Part shown: in pieces, positions 10,036 through 19,416 of the stretch | How the letters are laid out: each line of letters opens with the position of its first letter | How positions within the stretch are numbered: position 1 is the stretch's first letter | Assembly: GCA_977017575.1 (NCBI GenBank) | Contig: CDRNVI010000003.1 | Span: 124,001 to 188,000 of the forward strand | Reading direction: 5' to 3' | DNA length: 64,000 bases | DNA from: Paramoeba atlantica | Lineage: Eukaryota > Discosea | The notes under the pieces: model-generated | The model's database searches: none | What the model saw: the letters and a program-made list of their open reading frames with translations, nothing else | Told to the model about the DNA's origin: nothing | Translations under genes and position numbers: made by a program

Positions 10036-12318
10036 TCATTCGCTCTTAAAGCTCATGACTGTTGAGGCTAGCGCAGAAGAAACTGCAGAATGGTAGTGAG
10101 GCATGCGATGTATCATGACGTATTCCTCGCTGTCCGTTTCAACACGTTGTGACAAATGTACGTACAAATAACTAAGAAGACTTGAGTAAGTCTCAGGAAA
10201 GTCATTCAAATTTTGCCTTATAACATTTCGACAAGATTGGAACACGTCTGACGTGCGAGTGAAAATTAGGGAAGTAACTTCCTTTGTGGATTCATTTTGT
10301 GAAAGGCTTTTGAGAACGTCGCTAACTGCAGACTGTACATGAATTCGAAGACACACTTCCGACTGAACCTCAAAAACAGAGGTAGTTTCTTGAAAAAGTA
10401 CGTGGATTTCTTGTTTTTTGTCCACAAACTCTTGTTGTTCATCAAAAAGCCAATAAAAATCCGTCTGACGTTCTTGAGCCCTTGTAGTAGAACAAGTATC
10501 CAACAGGTCAAAAATTCGAATTTTTATTTGTGAGAGATATCGCAATGCAATGGATACACATCGTATTATTTCGTAATCTTCATGATTAGAACGAATCTCT
10601 TGTATTCGAATATGTGCTTGTACATGGTCTTGTAGGCTAAGTAAAGAATTTCGCGTGGCCTCAAGCGCAATGTGGCTAAAAACGTTGTAGTGCGCAGAAG
10701 GCAAAAGAGAAGAAAGAAGACATGAGTAATATTCAAAAATAGCGGGAAACATTGCTATTGTCAATTCGTTTGGTGCAGTCTTATCATGCGTATTGTCTAC
10801 CTCCTGAAGCGCGCTGTCAAAAAGCTTTTCTTGGACGTTTGCCATAAGTTGCCGTACATATTGAAAAAGCGATTGAGCAACACAGCGTATACCAACTGGG
10901 TACAACATGAGACCATCACGCATCTTTCGTAGATCTTCCGTTATCAAACACAAGGAATCAAAGTCCGTGAGTGTGTGCCACCTACTTCCGACGATTTGTG
11001 CTTCATTACAAATTAAAGACTGCATTAATTCGTTGAAGTGCGCTTTCATAAACCATTTGGCGGCATGGCTTCCGACTTCAATAGTTCCTGCGAGTTGGCA
11101 ATACTCGGACAGCAAAATGGCCATAAGGATAATAAAAACGTAGTTAACTTCCCCTTTGACCTCACTTCGGGGAGCACATGCACTTTGTTCAATCAGAGAT
11201 GTGCAAAAAGGCTTTAAAAGCTTAAGCCGTGTGCTTGTATACACTTCAACCAATTCATTTAGAGTACGTGTCTCTCTACTATCAGAACTACCCACATAAA
11301 TGGAAACCTTGTTATACCGATTGCAAACGAAGTTTAAGACTTCCAAGCCCCCACATTGCCTTTCCCACTCAGCATTTAATTTGTAAAATTCTTTCAACAA
11401 TAGATCGAATTGCGGCAGAAAATGAGTTAAAGCTTCGACGGAACTAATGTCGTTCTTGATAGATTCACTTTGAATTTGTTCGAAGCCAAGAAGTTGTGGA
11501 ATATATATCAGGGTGCTCAAAGGAACGTAGTTTAACTTGTCGTAAAAAACTTTCGCATGATTACTTAGTTCTGTAAGAATTTCCGTGGTAAATGTTATGC
11601 GTAGAAATTTACGGGTAGATGCATCCAACGGTTGAAATAAAGAAGATTGAGCATGCTGATAAAAGTGTTGTTTTCTCTCGGAAATATTCTTCAAGCATGT
11701 TCGAGCTAAAGGCATGGATGGCGCGCGACACATAACTTCCTCAGCTTCGTCTAAAAATCCGATAAATTCACAATCGACATCTATCTGAAACATTTCGCTT
11801 TTTCGCTTATCCCATTCTTCTAATCGAGAAAGAATTCTAAGTATTTCTTCGCATACTTGTATTTCTTTTGTTAGATTGACCTTTTCGATAAGAAAGTGTT
11901 GCATTTCGGAGGAAAAAGACGCCTTTTGTTGTAGAGATGCAAGCTTGCTCGTTATTTCAGCGCACCACGTCTGCATACGAAAAAGTTGATTAGATTCACA
12001 TTCGACATCATCTCGAGTTGACTTGCATGTGCCTTTCTCAGAGCTAACGTCCTTGGTCTGTTCACATCCCACATAGACAGGCATTACTCCACTCAAATTA
12101 GTGCCTAAATTCTTAGTTACCGCCTTGGGTAGGTTGGATTCTGATTTATCTCTTGCATGTTGCCTCTCTGTTATCGATAAGCATTCGTTTCCCTTTTCTA
12201 TGGGAACGCAGTCGATTACACTCGATGAGGTATTGAGACGAGCTGCATTGTGCACACGTTGGACCATTGCTTGCGCAGCTTCACTTTTCAACGCTTCGTT
12301 CTCCATACAATAGACCAT
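10036..12318 (-). CDS. COG3: COG complex subunit 3-like Golgi tether
   Basis: The 760-aa, nearly all-helical protein has a helical N-terminal part (about residues 120-220: coiled region, then F-x-GFLDEAEEVM) that matches the layout of COG3/Sec34, where a coiled segment precedes 'F..LD.C..F'. A later FVDKKQEIHVLFQETTSVF stretch resembles the COG3 C-terminal 'D-x-KKDVDRHLKSACEQF' region. COG is an eight-subunit Golgi complex that tethers retrograde vesicles. No known motif is decisive; the call rests on length, helical content and these local resemblances. Other CATCHR subunits are possible. An ATG at 12318 is the start used; a second in-frame ATG is four codons inside. With the Sec10-like gene it gives two tether candidates within 12 kb. 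Confidence 0.45.
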   Translation of the reverse strand: MVYCMENEALKSEAAQAMVQRVHNAARLNTSSSVIDCVPIEKGNECLSITERQHARDKSESNLPKAVTKNLGTNLSGVMPVYVGCEQTKDVSSEKGTCKSTRDDVECESNQLFRMQTWCAEITSKLASLQQKASFSSEMQHFLIEKVNLTKEIQVCEEILRILSRLEEWDKRKSEMFQIDVDCEFIGFLDEAEEVMCRAPSMPLARTCLKNISERKQHFYQHAQSSLFQPLDASTRKFLRITFTTEILTELSNHAKVFYDKLNYVPLSTLIYIPQLLGFEQIQSESIKNDISSVEALTHFLPQFDLLLKEFYKLNAEWERQCGGLEVLNFVCNRYNKVSIYVGSSDSRETRTLNELVEVYTSTRLKLLKPFCTSLIEQSACAPRSEVKGEVNYVFIILMAILLSEYCQLAGTIEVGSHAAKWFMKAHFNELMQSLICNEAQIVGSRWHTLTDFDSLCLITEDLRKMRDGLMLYPVGIRCVAQSLFQYVRQLMANVQEKLFDSALQEVDNTHDKTAPNELTIAMFPAIFEYYSCLLSSLLPSAHYNVFSHIALEATRNSLLSLQDHVQAHIRIQEIRSNHEDYEIIRCVSIALRYLSQIKIRIFDLLDTCSTTRAQERQTDFYWLFDEQQEFVDKKQEIHVLFQETTSVFEVQSEVCLRIHVQSAVSDVLKSLSQNESTKEVTSLIFTRTSDVFQSCRNVIRQNLNDFPETYSSLLSYLYVHLSQRVETDSEEYVMIHRMPHYHSAVSSALASTVMSFKSE

Positions 12319-12571
12319 CCGCTTCCACTATCACAGAAACATCATAAAAAACTAGAAAAAACGACCTACTAGAAACTTACACGCCTCCTTTACATTTATG
12401 CATGCATAGATGAGATGATACGGGTGGCGAGGTTACTGTACAATCCCTATATTGTGCTGCTCATTACCTTTTTGCTACGGATTATCTCTATGCACAGCGT
12501 ACAGTATTTGTTAAATCCTTGGTACCCCGTTGTCAGAGGCTCTAAACCCTCTAAAAAACTCCTCTACCCCT

Positions 12572-13594
12572 TCACCGTCCATACGGAAATGTCTCACACT
12601 CCGCATCTGTCCTTGACGGCTCACGGTAAAACAAATGCCGAAACCGTACACGGTTCGCATTTTCCTCGTGAATCGTCAACGGTTTGTGCGTCAAATCGGA
12701 GGAGGCGTCCGTGGTGGCTATAATTTGATTCGAGTACACCGGATGACTCACCGTCGGGTGTGCTGTGTTTAATCCACATTTATTCACGCGCAGGGTTCTA
12801 TTATTCACTGGAGCCCCGTTCTCAGCTCTCCAAACCCGATCTGCACGTGCAACATATTCTGCTATTTTTTGTAACATCAATTCCGCAATACAGGACATTA
12901 ATGCGTATTGCGAAAGCGCACAAATATCCGCATTCGGGGAAATTCTCCCGGCTCTCCTCACCGACGTGTAATACAACTCCCCCATCAGTGCCTTTAACAC
13001 ATTATGTGGTTTGGTTTTGGTTTTCATCTCCACATCCTCCATGAGCTTATTTACCGCAATCGCGTAATAACAAGACTCGTAGTTATACGTGTCACAAATC
13101 ATTTGTACTAAATCACTTAAATAACCACAATCATAGCCAGGAAATATAGTCATCAGCAACCGCATCACATGCAGCGGGGCATAGTGACTTCCTTTAATCA
13201 TGGAAGCGTTGCCGAGGGATTGCGTGACATTAAAAGTATCTCGAAAAACCCCAGCGTCTCGTAACACACACAAAGAAGCATACAGCCGAGCTTTATGCGT
13301 TACATCATCTTTTTGAGCATTCGCAGCGAATAAAGAGGGAAAGGAGGACACGGAGGGGAGCCGGAAAGCATCATAAATCATCCCACGTGGGTTCCACATC
13401 CGTAGCGGTTGCTGGGAGATCGCGTCGTAGAACATCTCGAGACAGCGGTGGTCACGGAACCGACCGCTGACGTGCTCGGCCCAGTTGGAGAAGGGCTCGG
13501 TGCAGAGCGAACACCAGCCGTCCTGTTTGACCCACGATTTGTCGACTGCGATGGATTTCGCGATATTGTAGGCAGTGGATTTGAGAGAGTTCAT
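12572..13594 (-). CDS. U1-like zinc finger and RNase III-like protein (KREPB/mitochondrial RNA-processing type)
   Basis: From the ATG at 13594 the protein has 340 aa. Residues 28-49 form a U1-like zinc finger (WCSLC, then W-A-E-H-V-S-G and a final H at 49), the form used by the kinetoplastid KREPB/KREN editing proteins. Downstream, about residues 100-290, a helical region with KALMGELYYTSVRR looks like the second half of an RNase III domain. The catalytic signature expected earlier in that domain (E-x-x-E-F-L-G-D) is not visible, so it is probably a non-catalytic dimer partner. The longer frame begins with TTG and its first 26 residues are mostly a pyrimidine-rich leader, so I reject it. Mitochondrial location is inferred from the family. 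A mitoribosomal RNase III-like protein is the main alternative. Confidence 0.5.
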   Translation of the reverse strand: MNSLKSTAYNIAKSIAVDKSWVKQDGWCSLCTEPFSNWAEHVSGRFRDHRCLEMFYDAISQQPLRMWNPRGMIYDAFRLPSVSSFPSLFAANAQKDDVTHKARLYASLCVLRDAGVFRDTFNVTQSLGNASMIKGSHYAPLHVMRLLMTIFPGYDCGYLSDLVQMICDTYNYESCYYAIAVNKLMEDVEMKTKTKPHNVLKALMGELYYTSVRRAGRISPNADICALSQYALMSCIAELMLQKIAEYVARADRVWRAENGAPVNNRTLRVNKCGLNTAHPTVSHPVYSNQIIATTDASSDLTHKPLTIHEENANRVRFRHLFYREPSRTDAECETFPYGR

Positions 13595-13619
13595 GGAGAG
13601 GGGAAGAGGGGGGTGGGCA

Positions 13620-13660
13620 TGGGATGAGCTGGTGGTAAAATAAAGAAGAAACGGATTTGT
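13620..13660 (-). promoter_or_regulatory. Candidate trans-splice acceptor and short upstream frame
   Basis: On the minus strand a TTTCTTCTTTATTTTACC tract is followed by ACCAG, with the AG at 13630-13629, about 35 bases before the ATG at 13594. A nine-codon upstream frame starts at the ATG at 13620 and its stop overlaps the main start as ATGA. This is inferred from sequence only. Confidence 0.3.
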
Positions 13661-14120
13661 TTTTAAGTTCAAGGTGTGAAGAGTAAGGATTAGTGCAGTT
13701 TTTAAAGAAATGCGACAAAAAAAGTGACAGAAAATAAAATGAAATAGGGTATATGATGAAATAGAATAGGGTACAGAATAGAGCAGGGTACATGATAAAT
13801 AAATAACACCATGCGTAAAAAATTCAAGAACAAGTCTAGAATAGAGTCATAAAAATGGAACATACAATGTATTCATTCTTTCATATGGTTTCTTCACCTA
13901 AGATGTACATGCACAGTTGATTGTTTTTTTCCATTGTTCTATCCACGGTTACGATGAAGACATCATCCAAACACCTAAAATAATTTACAAATGAACGTAG
14001 TAACAAATAAAAATGTGAATTGTAGTACACTTGGGATCGTCTTCCTTTACTGTTCACATCGAAAAAACAAAAAAATTTAAACCTTTTTTAAAGTCCGCAA
14101 CCAAAGCCTACGCAGGAACA
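13661..14120. other. Intergenic, about 460 bp
   Basis: AT-rich. At about 13739-13800 there are short imperfect repeats of the type GAATAGGGTA. No gene is supported. Confidence 0.5.
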
Positions 14121-15299
14121 TCACCCACTCGTTGACTTCGAACCCTCCAACAACTTGTTTTTCCGCTCCTGCAACACCTTCTGGCTGTGTGCCTCTACTT
14201 GATCCCGCAGCGGCCCGTTTTCAAACTCCAACCGACGCAGAAACAAATCCCGACCCCACCACTTCAAATGATCAAAATCATTTTCCTCCAGCTCTGCCAC
14301 ATTTCCCTCCAAGAACGCGGGCTCGTTGTAGTACCCCATACAATACGCCAGCGTAGTAAACATATTCGGGTGGTACGTCGAGTCCAGAAACTTCTCCCCT
14401 CCCAGGAACGTGTGATAATCCCGTACCCGCCGCAACACCTCCTCATGGGTCAAATTCTTATCCACGGGAGCAAGAAACCGACGCCAGGCGTAATCAAACA
14501 ACCCCTCCTCGGTCATCTTCTCCAACGCGCCGGGTTGCATCACCATATAATCCTCATTAAACACCAGCTCCCAGTAATCCCGAATCCGTCCCTGGGCACA
14601 TAACAACCCAAAAAGCGGATACGAGGGCAACCCCATCGCTCGCACAATCAACCTCCCCTGGAGCCTCCTGAACCGGTGAAACGACAGCACCGACTCATAC
14701 ATCTCCGCCACCCCCCGACAAGCCACCGGGTCTCTCCACACATCATTCTTCTCCAGCAACGTCTCCCAGGCCTTCCCCAGATGCGGAGGCACCGGCAACG
14801 CCTTTTCATAGTTCCACCGGTAATCCACCAGCATCGCGGGGATAAACCGGTACCGGTACAAATCCTGTGCCGCTCTCCACGACCGCAGCCGCCCCGCCTC
14901 CCCGTCCCCCCCCAACGCGGGCATCCACGTGTCGTTCGCGAACCACAGCGGCCACAGCAACACCCCCCACCCCCCGGTACACAGTGTCGCCCACAACGGG
15001 TGCGCCACCTTTAACAGGTCGAACCGGAGACGCGCGTACTGCGCGAGCTGCGGTTGGGATACGACCGAGTGCAGAGCTTTGTCGATGAAAAAGTTAGGCC
15101 GCCCGAGCCGTCGCCTCCAGTAGATCGGGAGCCACATCTCCTTTTGGTCGACGTAGGACGGGGGGGCGAGTGTGTTGGCGCGGGACCGGAGGGTGGAGTA
15201 GAGGGAGAGCGCGGGGGGGAGGGCGCGGAGGAGGGCGAGGGCGGTGGAGGGGAGGCCGCGGAGGTTGCGGGAGAGGGTGGGGAGGGCGCTGGAGGACAT
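14121..15299 (-). CDS. LETM1-domain mitochondrial inner-membrane protein
   Basis: From the ATG at 15299 the protein has 392 aa. Residues 1-40 are rich in Ser, Leu and Arg and lack acids, as in a mitochondrial presequence. A hydrophobic helix at about 102-120 is followed by a basic, aromatic domain with IRDYWELVFNEDYMVM, then LEKMTEEGLFDYAWRRFLAP, matching the LETM1 ribosome-binding-like domain, where 'YWE-x-x-x-x-ED' precedes 'LS-x-x-EL-x-x-AC-x-x-R'. LETM1 proteins are inner-membrane factors for K+/Ca2+ exchange with protons and mitochondrial volume. The longer frame starts with GTG inside a pyrimidine-rich leader and is rejected. The gene is markedly more GC-rich than its neighbours. Assignment to the LETM1 family is likely; orthology with LETM1 itself is less sure. 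Confidence 0.5.
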   Translation of the reverse strand: MSSSALPTLSRNLRGLPSTALALLRALPPALSLYSTLRSRANTLAPPSYVDQKEMWLPIYWRRRLGRPNFFIDKALHSVVSQPQLAQYARLRFDLLKVAHPLWATLCTGGWGVLLWPLWFANDTWMPALGGDGEAGRLRSWRAAQDLYRYRFIPAMLVDYRWNYEKALPVPPHLGKAWETLLEKNDVWRDPVACRGVAEMYESVLSFHRFRRLQGRLIVRAMGLPSYPLFGLLCAQGRIRDYWELVFNEDYMVMQPGALEKMTEEGLFDYAWRRFLAPVDKNLTHEEVLRRVRDYHTFLGGEKFLDSTYHPNMFTTLAYCMGYYNEPAFLEGNVAELEENDFDHLKWWGRDLFLRRLEFENGPLRDQVEAHSQKVLQERKNKLLEGSKSTSG

Positions 15300-15454
15300 G
15301 GTGGGGGTGGTGGGGGAGAAAAGGGAGGAGGGAAAGTTTTTTTTTGGTGTGTAGGGAGAGAAAAGGATGAGGGTGAGGTGTGGGAGGAGGAGGAGGTAAG
15401 GATATACATTTTTTTGATCAAATTGTTTTTGGGTCACCCTAAAGATTTCGAAGT

Positions 15455-15517
15455 TGTTCCTCTTTATAAAGTTCCTCTTATTTTCACTGTTTTTTCAATA
15501 ATCAAGGGCAGAGAGGT
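15455..15517 (-). repeat. Fragment of dispersed repeat family A
   Basis: Read on the minus strand, the CCTTGATTATTGAAAAAACA segment and following GTGAAAATAAGAGGAAC match the copies at 18.5 kb and 54.1 kb. It abuts the MITE at 15520. Confidence 0.6.
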
Positions 15518-15519
15518 TA

Positions 15520-15852
15520 CCGTCAAAGTACTTATTAACAATAATAATAATTAACGGAATGTTCTTTTGTGCAGAAATTTTTCCGTTAATTATTATTCCA
15601 ATGATTTTTACTAAATTTCTATAAAACTTTAAGCGTCAAGAGAAGCGTTCTGCTGATACGTCTTAATCGATTCATCTTTTCGCGGTAACGTCGCTTTTTT
15701 CTTCACGAGAGAAATACTTCGAATTTTGTTGATGAACAGACCGCCCACGGACTAAAATGTTTGGGAAGATTTTGGTGAAAATCAAAAAAAAAAAATTATT
15801 CCGTTAATTTTTACTCCAATGATTTTTATTCTGTTAATAAGTACTTTGACGG
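15520..15852. mobile_element. TA-flanked MITE, 333 bp
   Basis: Perfect 21-bp terminal inverted repeats beginning CCGTCAAAGTACTTATTAAC at both ends, with TA directly outside at 15518-15519 and 15853-15854. There is no coding capacity. TA duplication points to Tc1/mariner-type mobilisation. It sits in the upstream region of the LETM1-like gene. Confidence 0.8.
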
Positions 15853-15948
15853 TATACTACCACCGTAATTATGAATACATACAGTATTTCAGATATCCAA
15901 AGATAAATTCATAATGACTTATGCGAGTACTTCCCCACTATATCCCCC

Positions 15949-17085
15949 CTACCCCACTTCCCTCCCCCAGGGCTGTATCTCCGACAGCGGAACATGTACA
16001 ACAAACTCAAAATGGTGATTGAGCGGTCGTGTGTTTCGCAGTCGGTCCAGCGCATGTCCGGGGGACTCGATGGCATAGAACACACGGCGGACTCTAGAGT
16101 GTGTCGCGGCCATGGCACACAACATACAGGGCTCGTGTGTGGTGTAGAGGTCACACCCGGTGCAAAGGTAATGATTATGTGTGTCCCTGATCTGCTCATT
16201 CGCAAGGTGAAGAGCACGAAACACGGGGTGGGAAAGCACTTCACACCTTTTAGTGTGAACATCCTTTGAGAAGTCCGTATTCCCCGCGAAGGGATCTAAT
16301 AGGCTGGTATTCCCCTCAAGGGGAACTTGAGGGGAATCAATAAAATGGGGAATCTGTGTATCCGATGTAGGTGAAAAACCGTACAGCGCGGCGTGAGGGC
16401 TACGCGCTGGGAGCTCGCAGAGTGGGGAGGATACGATTTTGCGCCGTATGGGGTCGAAAAGGAGACACCCGATGGGGAGGTAACTGTTGTGTTGGACCGA
16501 CTGTGTTCCTAGTTGAAAGGCTGTCCGCATTAGCTCGAGGACTTCATGTCTTGAAATGTCTCGTAAAGGGCGTTGTGGGTCCACACAACGTGGAGTGCTC
16601 AAAGGCCACACGTTGTTGTACTGATCCCATTCCTCTGGGGTAAGAGGTGGTAATCGAGACACGTACCCTGTGAGGACGGGATGCTCCTTGCTCACTTCGT
16701 TGAATAAATCCAGTATTTGGATAGGGCAAAGAGACGGAGACACTTTCTCATCAGCAACATTAGGTTTTAGCTGGACGAGATCATCGATTCGAGAAAAAAG
16801 AACAAGTTTTATCGCTTTGGATGAGGGGTGTGGTCGGATACGCTTTACATGGCTCAGCGAAAGCCTCTCGAGGGGAAGAAAATCGTGTAGGTTGGAATAT
16901 AGCACGCTCACAATTTTATTTGGGACACATAAAATAATAACCTTTTGAACTAAGCTGCTGTCAGAGCCTTCAATCCAGTGACGGATTTCCGTGCTCCTTT
17001 TAAGACACAGGGGACGTAATTCTGTTGCATTTTCTTGAGTTTGCGACGTGGAAAACAGTTTCGATCTGTATCCTATGATATGCAT
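15949..17085 (-). CDS. ADAT3: tRNA-specific adenosine deaminase subunit ADAT3 (Tad3)
   Basis: The 378-aa protein has the long N-terminal domain of ADAT3, with an LPPLTPEEWDQYNNVWP stretch just before the deaminase core, as in the family. The core has HAAL at 231-234, where catalytic deaminases have HAE, so the proton-shuttling glutamate is missing as expected for ADAT3. EPCMLC supplies the two other zinc ligands (Cys 320 and 323). ADAT3 pairs with catalytic ADAT2 to convert A34 to inosine in tRNA anticodons. An insert of about 50 residues separates HAAL from the PCxxC motif. The ATG at 17085 is used because the longer frame opens with GTG. ADAT2 is not in the window. The call is firm. Confidence 0.85.
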   Translation of the reverse strand: MHIIGYRSKLFSTSQTQENATELRPLCLKRSTEIRHWIEGSDSSLVQKVIILCVPNKIVSVLYSNLHDFLPLERLSLSHVKRIRPHPSSKAIKLVLFSRIDDLVQLKPNVADEKVSPSLCPIQILDLFNEVSKEHPVLTGYVSRLPPLTPEEWDQYNNVWPLSTPRCVDPQRPLRDISRHEVLELMRTAFQLGTQSVQHNSYLPIGCLLFDPIRRKIVSSPLCELPARSPHAALYGFSPTSDTQIPHFIDSPQVPLEGNTSLLDPFAGNTDFSKDVHTKRCEVLSHPVFRALHLANEQIRDTHNHYLCTGCDLYTTHEPCMLCAMAATHSRVRRVFYAIESPGHALDRLRNTRPLNHHFEFVVHVPLSEIQPWGREVG

Positions 17086-17294
17086 ATTGGTGAAAAAGGA
17101 ATGTACGGCTTCAAGTAAGCAGCGTGCCTGCACTTACTCGAAAACAAATTGCTACGGGAACATGTTTAGCCCTATCCGTACAAAATAATAAGTACTCTCT
17201 CTATCTCTCATTAATATTTATTAAATTATCGTTCATAAAAAAAATGAGGTATGTTTATAAAACTAATAATCCTTCTTTTTCGTGCATAAGAAAA

Positions 17295-17645
17295 GGGGGC
17301 CCGGTTTAGCATACCCCCGGTATGGTACGAGGTCACAGATATGGTAGCAGGTCACAGGTATGGTAAGTGTTTTGGTTACAATGTTAAAAAAGTGATTACC
17401 AGCAAAAAGTAGGAGTTAATAATATCACCAGTAAAAATCATAGAAGTGAAAAAAAACGCGATAAAGAGTAAAGAAAACAAACGAATAAGGCTCTATAGAG
17501 TTATAATACAGTATACGTGTGCCACCTCGAAGAAGAAGTCGACATCACACCTTCCCTGCCTGAAAAACCAGGGGGGGGTATAATATGGACCTTGAGTCCT
17601 CGACGGTATGGCACGAGGTCACAGGTATGCTAAACCGGACCCCGC
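17295..17645. mobile_element. MITE-like element with inverted termini, about 350 bp
   Basis: GGGG-x-CCGGTTTAGCATACC occurs at 17296-17315 and inverted at about 17626-17644. Inside, a GGTATGG-x-ACGAGGTCACAG unit is repeated in direct orientation near both ends. No frame and no clear target duplication; fills the gap between ADAT3 and the LRR gene. Confidence 0.6.
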
Positions 17646-17710
17646 ACAAACTAGTAGGTTTACCAGTAGAAAAGTGGTATACATAAGGTTTTGAGTCCCA
17701 ACTGTTCCCA

Positions 17711-18406
17711 TCATTTTTCTACTATTCCAGTCCCTTCCCAGTCGTATCGCTTCAGAAATGATTTCACGCTTTCTGTAGCAACACCCCTAATATTAGGATT
17801 CTTTTGTATAAACAGGCCACTAAGAGTTTTAGGAAAGCGCGAAAAATCAATTTCGGTGTCAAAGTCGTTTCCATCCAAGTAAAGAGATTCCATTTTTTCG
17901 GGCAAGCTGTAAAAATCTAATGATCCCGTACACTTGTTGTTCGAAATAGCAAAGAAATACAACTCCGGTGGAAAATTGGTTAAATTTATCTCCGACGAGA
18001 AGGAATTATCCGAGAGATCCATCATTCCCAGAAAAAGAGGCAGTTTATTTAACTTGATCGACCCGGAAAGTTCGTTCCTACTTACATCAAATCTTTCTAG
18101 TCCCGAAGGGAGACATGTCAGATCAAGGGACCCTTCTAGTTGATTGGAATAAATTGTTAAGATCGTTAAATGTGAAGGCAAATAATTCCAGCATGCCTCA
18201 CCAGAAATACGACGTTGACACCACTGAAGTTGGAAAATGCGTTCGTCTTCATCACATTTCACGCCACTCCAATTACAAGCACTTGTACTTGTGTTCCATG
18301 AGTTATGTACATTATGCATGTTACGTGTGAACTGTGCGAGTTCGTACTCTTGTGGCATTACTATCCCACGTGTCTTTCCCGGACGAGAAATACAAGTGCG
18401 ATTCAT
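17711..18406 (-). CDS. Leucine-rich repeat protein, short, with C-terminal cap motif
   Basis: The 231-aa member begins with a short polar N-terminus (MNRTCISRPGKTRG) without the KRRR cluster or a signal peptide. The cap is complete (SWNTSTSACNWSGVKC) and about six repeats follow, less regular than in its sisters. The last repeat changes to QKNPNIRGVATESVK and the protein closes with YDWEGTGI, a C-terminal motif shared with the members at 31.7, 43.8 and 49.2 kb. It lies between the element at 17.3 kb and the repeat block at 18.5 kb. The ATG at 18406 is clear. Function unknown. Confidence 0.8.
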   Translation of the reverse strand: MNRTCISRPGKTRGIVMPQEYELAQFTRNMHNVHNSWNTSTSACNWSGVKCDEDERIFQLQWCQRRISGEACWNYLPSHLTILTIYSNQLEGSLDLTCLPSGLERFDVSRNELSGSIKLNKLPLFLGMMDLSDNSFSSEINLTNFPPELYFFAISNNKCTGSLDFYSLPEKMESLYLDGNDFDTEIDFSRFPKTLSGLFIQKNPNIRGVATESVKSFLKRYDWEGTGIVEK

Positions 18407-18489
18407 GGTCGAACTAGGACTTAGAAATAAAGATTGAACGAGGAAAATTTACGATAGTATGCAAAACGAAAAAAATATGTATTGTGACA

Positions 18490-19010
18490 TTGCGGTGGTT
18501 GTAAAACTACCGCTCTACACTCGATTATTGAAAAAAAAGTGAACAAAAACAGTGAAAATATAAAGAGGAACACAGTAATATAATAGAAGAAAAAAATATA
18601 AAAGGGGGCTCCGGTGGTCCAAAACTGAAAAAAAAATTTGAAAAAAATGGGGGGTCCATGGGGGGGGTCCAGGGGGGGGGTCCAGGGGGGGGGTCCAGGG
18701 GGGGGGGGCATGGTCGATCAAATTTTTTCGAAAAAATTAGTTTTCGAAAAAAAACTGCAGAAAGGGTAGCCGGGGTCTTGGCGCGCATTTTCCACCCCCC
18801 TACCCGGGGGTAACCCCCCCGCGTATCCGCAGGACGGGTCCGCCAAGTTCGGATTTTTTCGGAAAAAATTTTTTGAAAAAAAATTCAACTTGGCGAAAAA
18901 AATGACAAAAAAAATATTTTTCCAAAATGGTTTCCCCTATTGTATTTTGATAGTTTGGGACCTACACTAGCTTTCTACGCAGTTGCTTTCGCAAGGTATC
19001 CCTTCTTCTA
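18490..19010 (+). repeat. Dispersed repeat family A, copy 1
   Basis: Begins TTGCGGTGGTTGTAAAACTACC and continues through CGATTATTGAAAAAAAAGTG, ATATAATAGAAG and a (G)n-TCCA tract (18648-18710) to a CCCGGGGGTAACCCC segment. The same order occurs at 54.1-54.5 kb. Non-coding; probably a decayed transposon arm. Confidence 0.7.
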
Positions 19011-19294
19011 ACCGTGGTGCGCCCCCCAAAATGACCCACTTTTGACTAAAAAAGGTGAAAAAGTATTTTTCGGACCTAAAGGGGCATTTTTGTGTCGAAA
19101 GAATGGTATGGTTGGAGTCGCATTCTCCACCCAATACGTTCGGTAGGCTTCCATTCATACCTACGAGTGATTTCCCACGCGCAAATGTCGGATTTAGTGC
19201 TCTGAGAGCAAAAATATGCGAAAATGACCCCATTTTTACCCGAAATTCGGCTATTTTTGGCTATAATCTTTCCGTTTTCCAGGCTAAATTTTCT

Positions 19295-19402
19295 TCTTTA
19301 GGCTCTTCGCTAAACGCGGCGGTAGTTTTCAACGCGAAGCGCGCAGCATGAGTGACTTCTAAGTTGAAAGCAACCACCGCGTTTAACGAAGAGCCTAAAT
19401 TA
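19295..19402. repeat. Near-perfect palindrome, about 105 bp
   Basis: TTTAGGCTCTTCGCTAAACG at about 19298 recurs inverted as CGTTTAACGAAGAGCCTAAA ending at about 19399, with a short loop containing GCGAAGCGCGC. A hairpin-type MITE or cruciform remnant. Confidence 0.65.
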
Positions 19403-19416
19403 TAAACGACGTTATA

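Noticed and set aside
15300-15437. GTG- or TTG-initiated N-terminal extensions (also at 6984, 13594, 17085, 32567, 40403, 44691, 51014, 53930, 61161)
   Set aside because: Each gene has a nearby in-frame ATG; the extensions are leader-like and nuclear genes normally start with ATG.
15054-15554. 166-codon Gly/Glu-rich plus-strand frame
   Set aside because: It mirrors the LETM1-like gene start and its pyrimidine leader; composition follows from purine-rich DNA.
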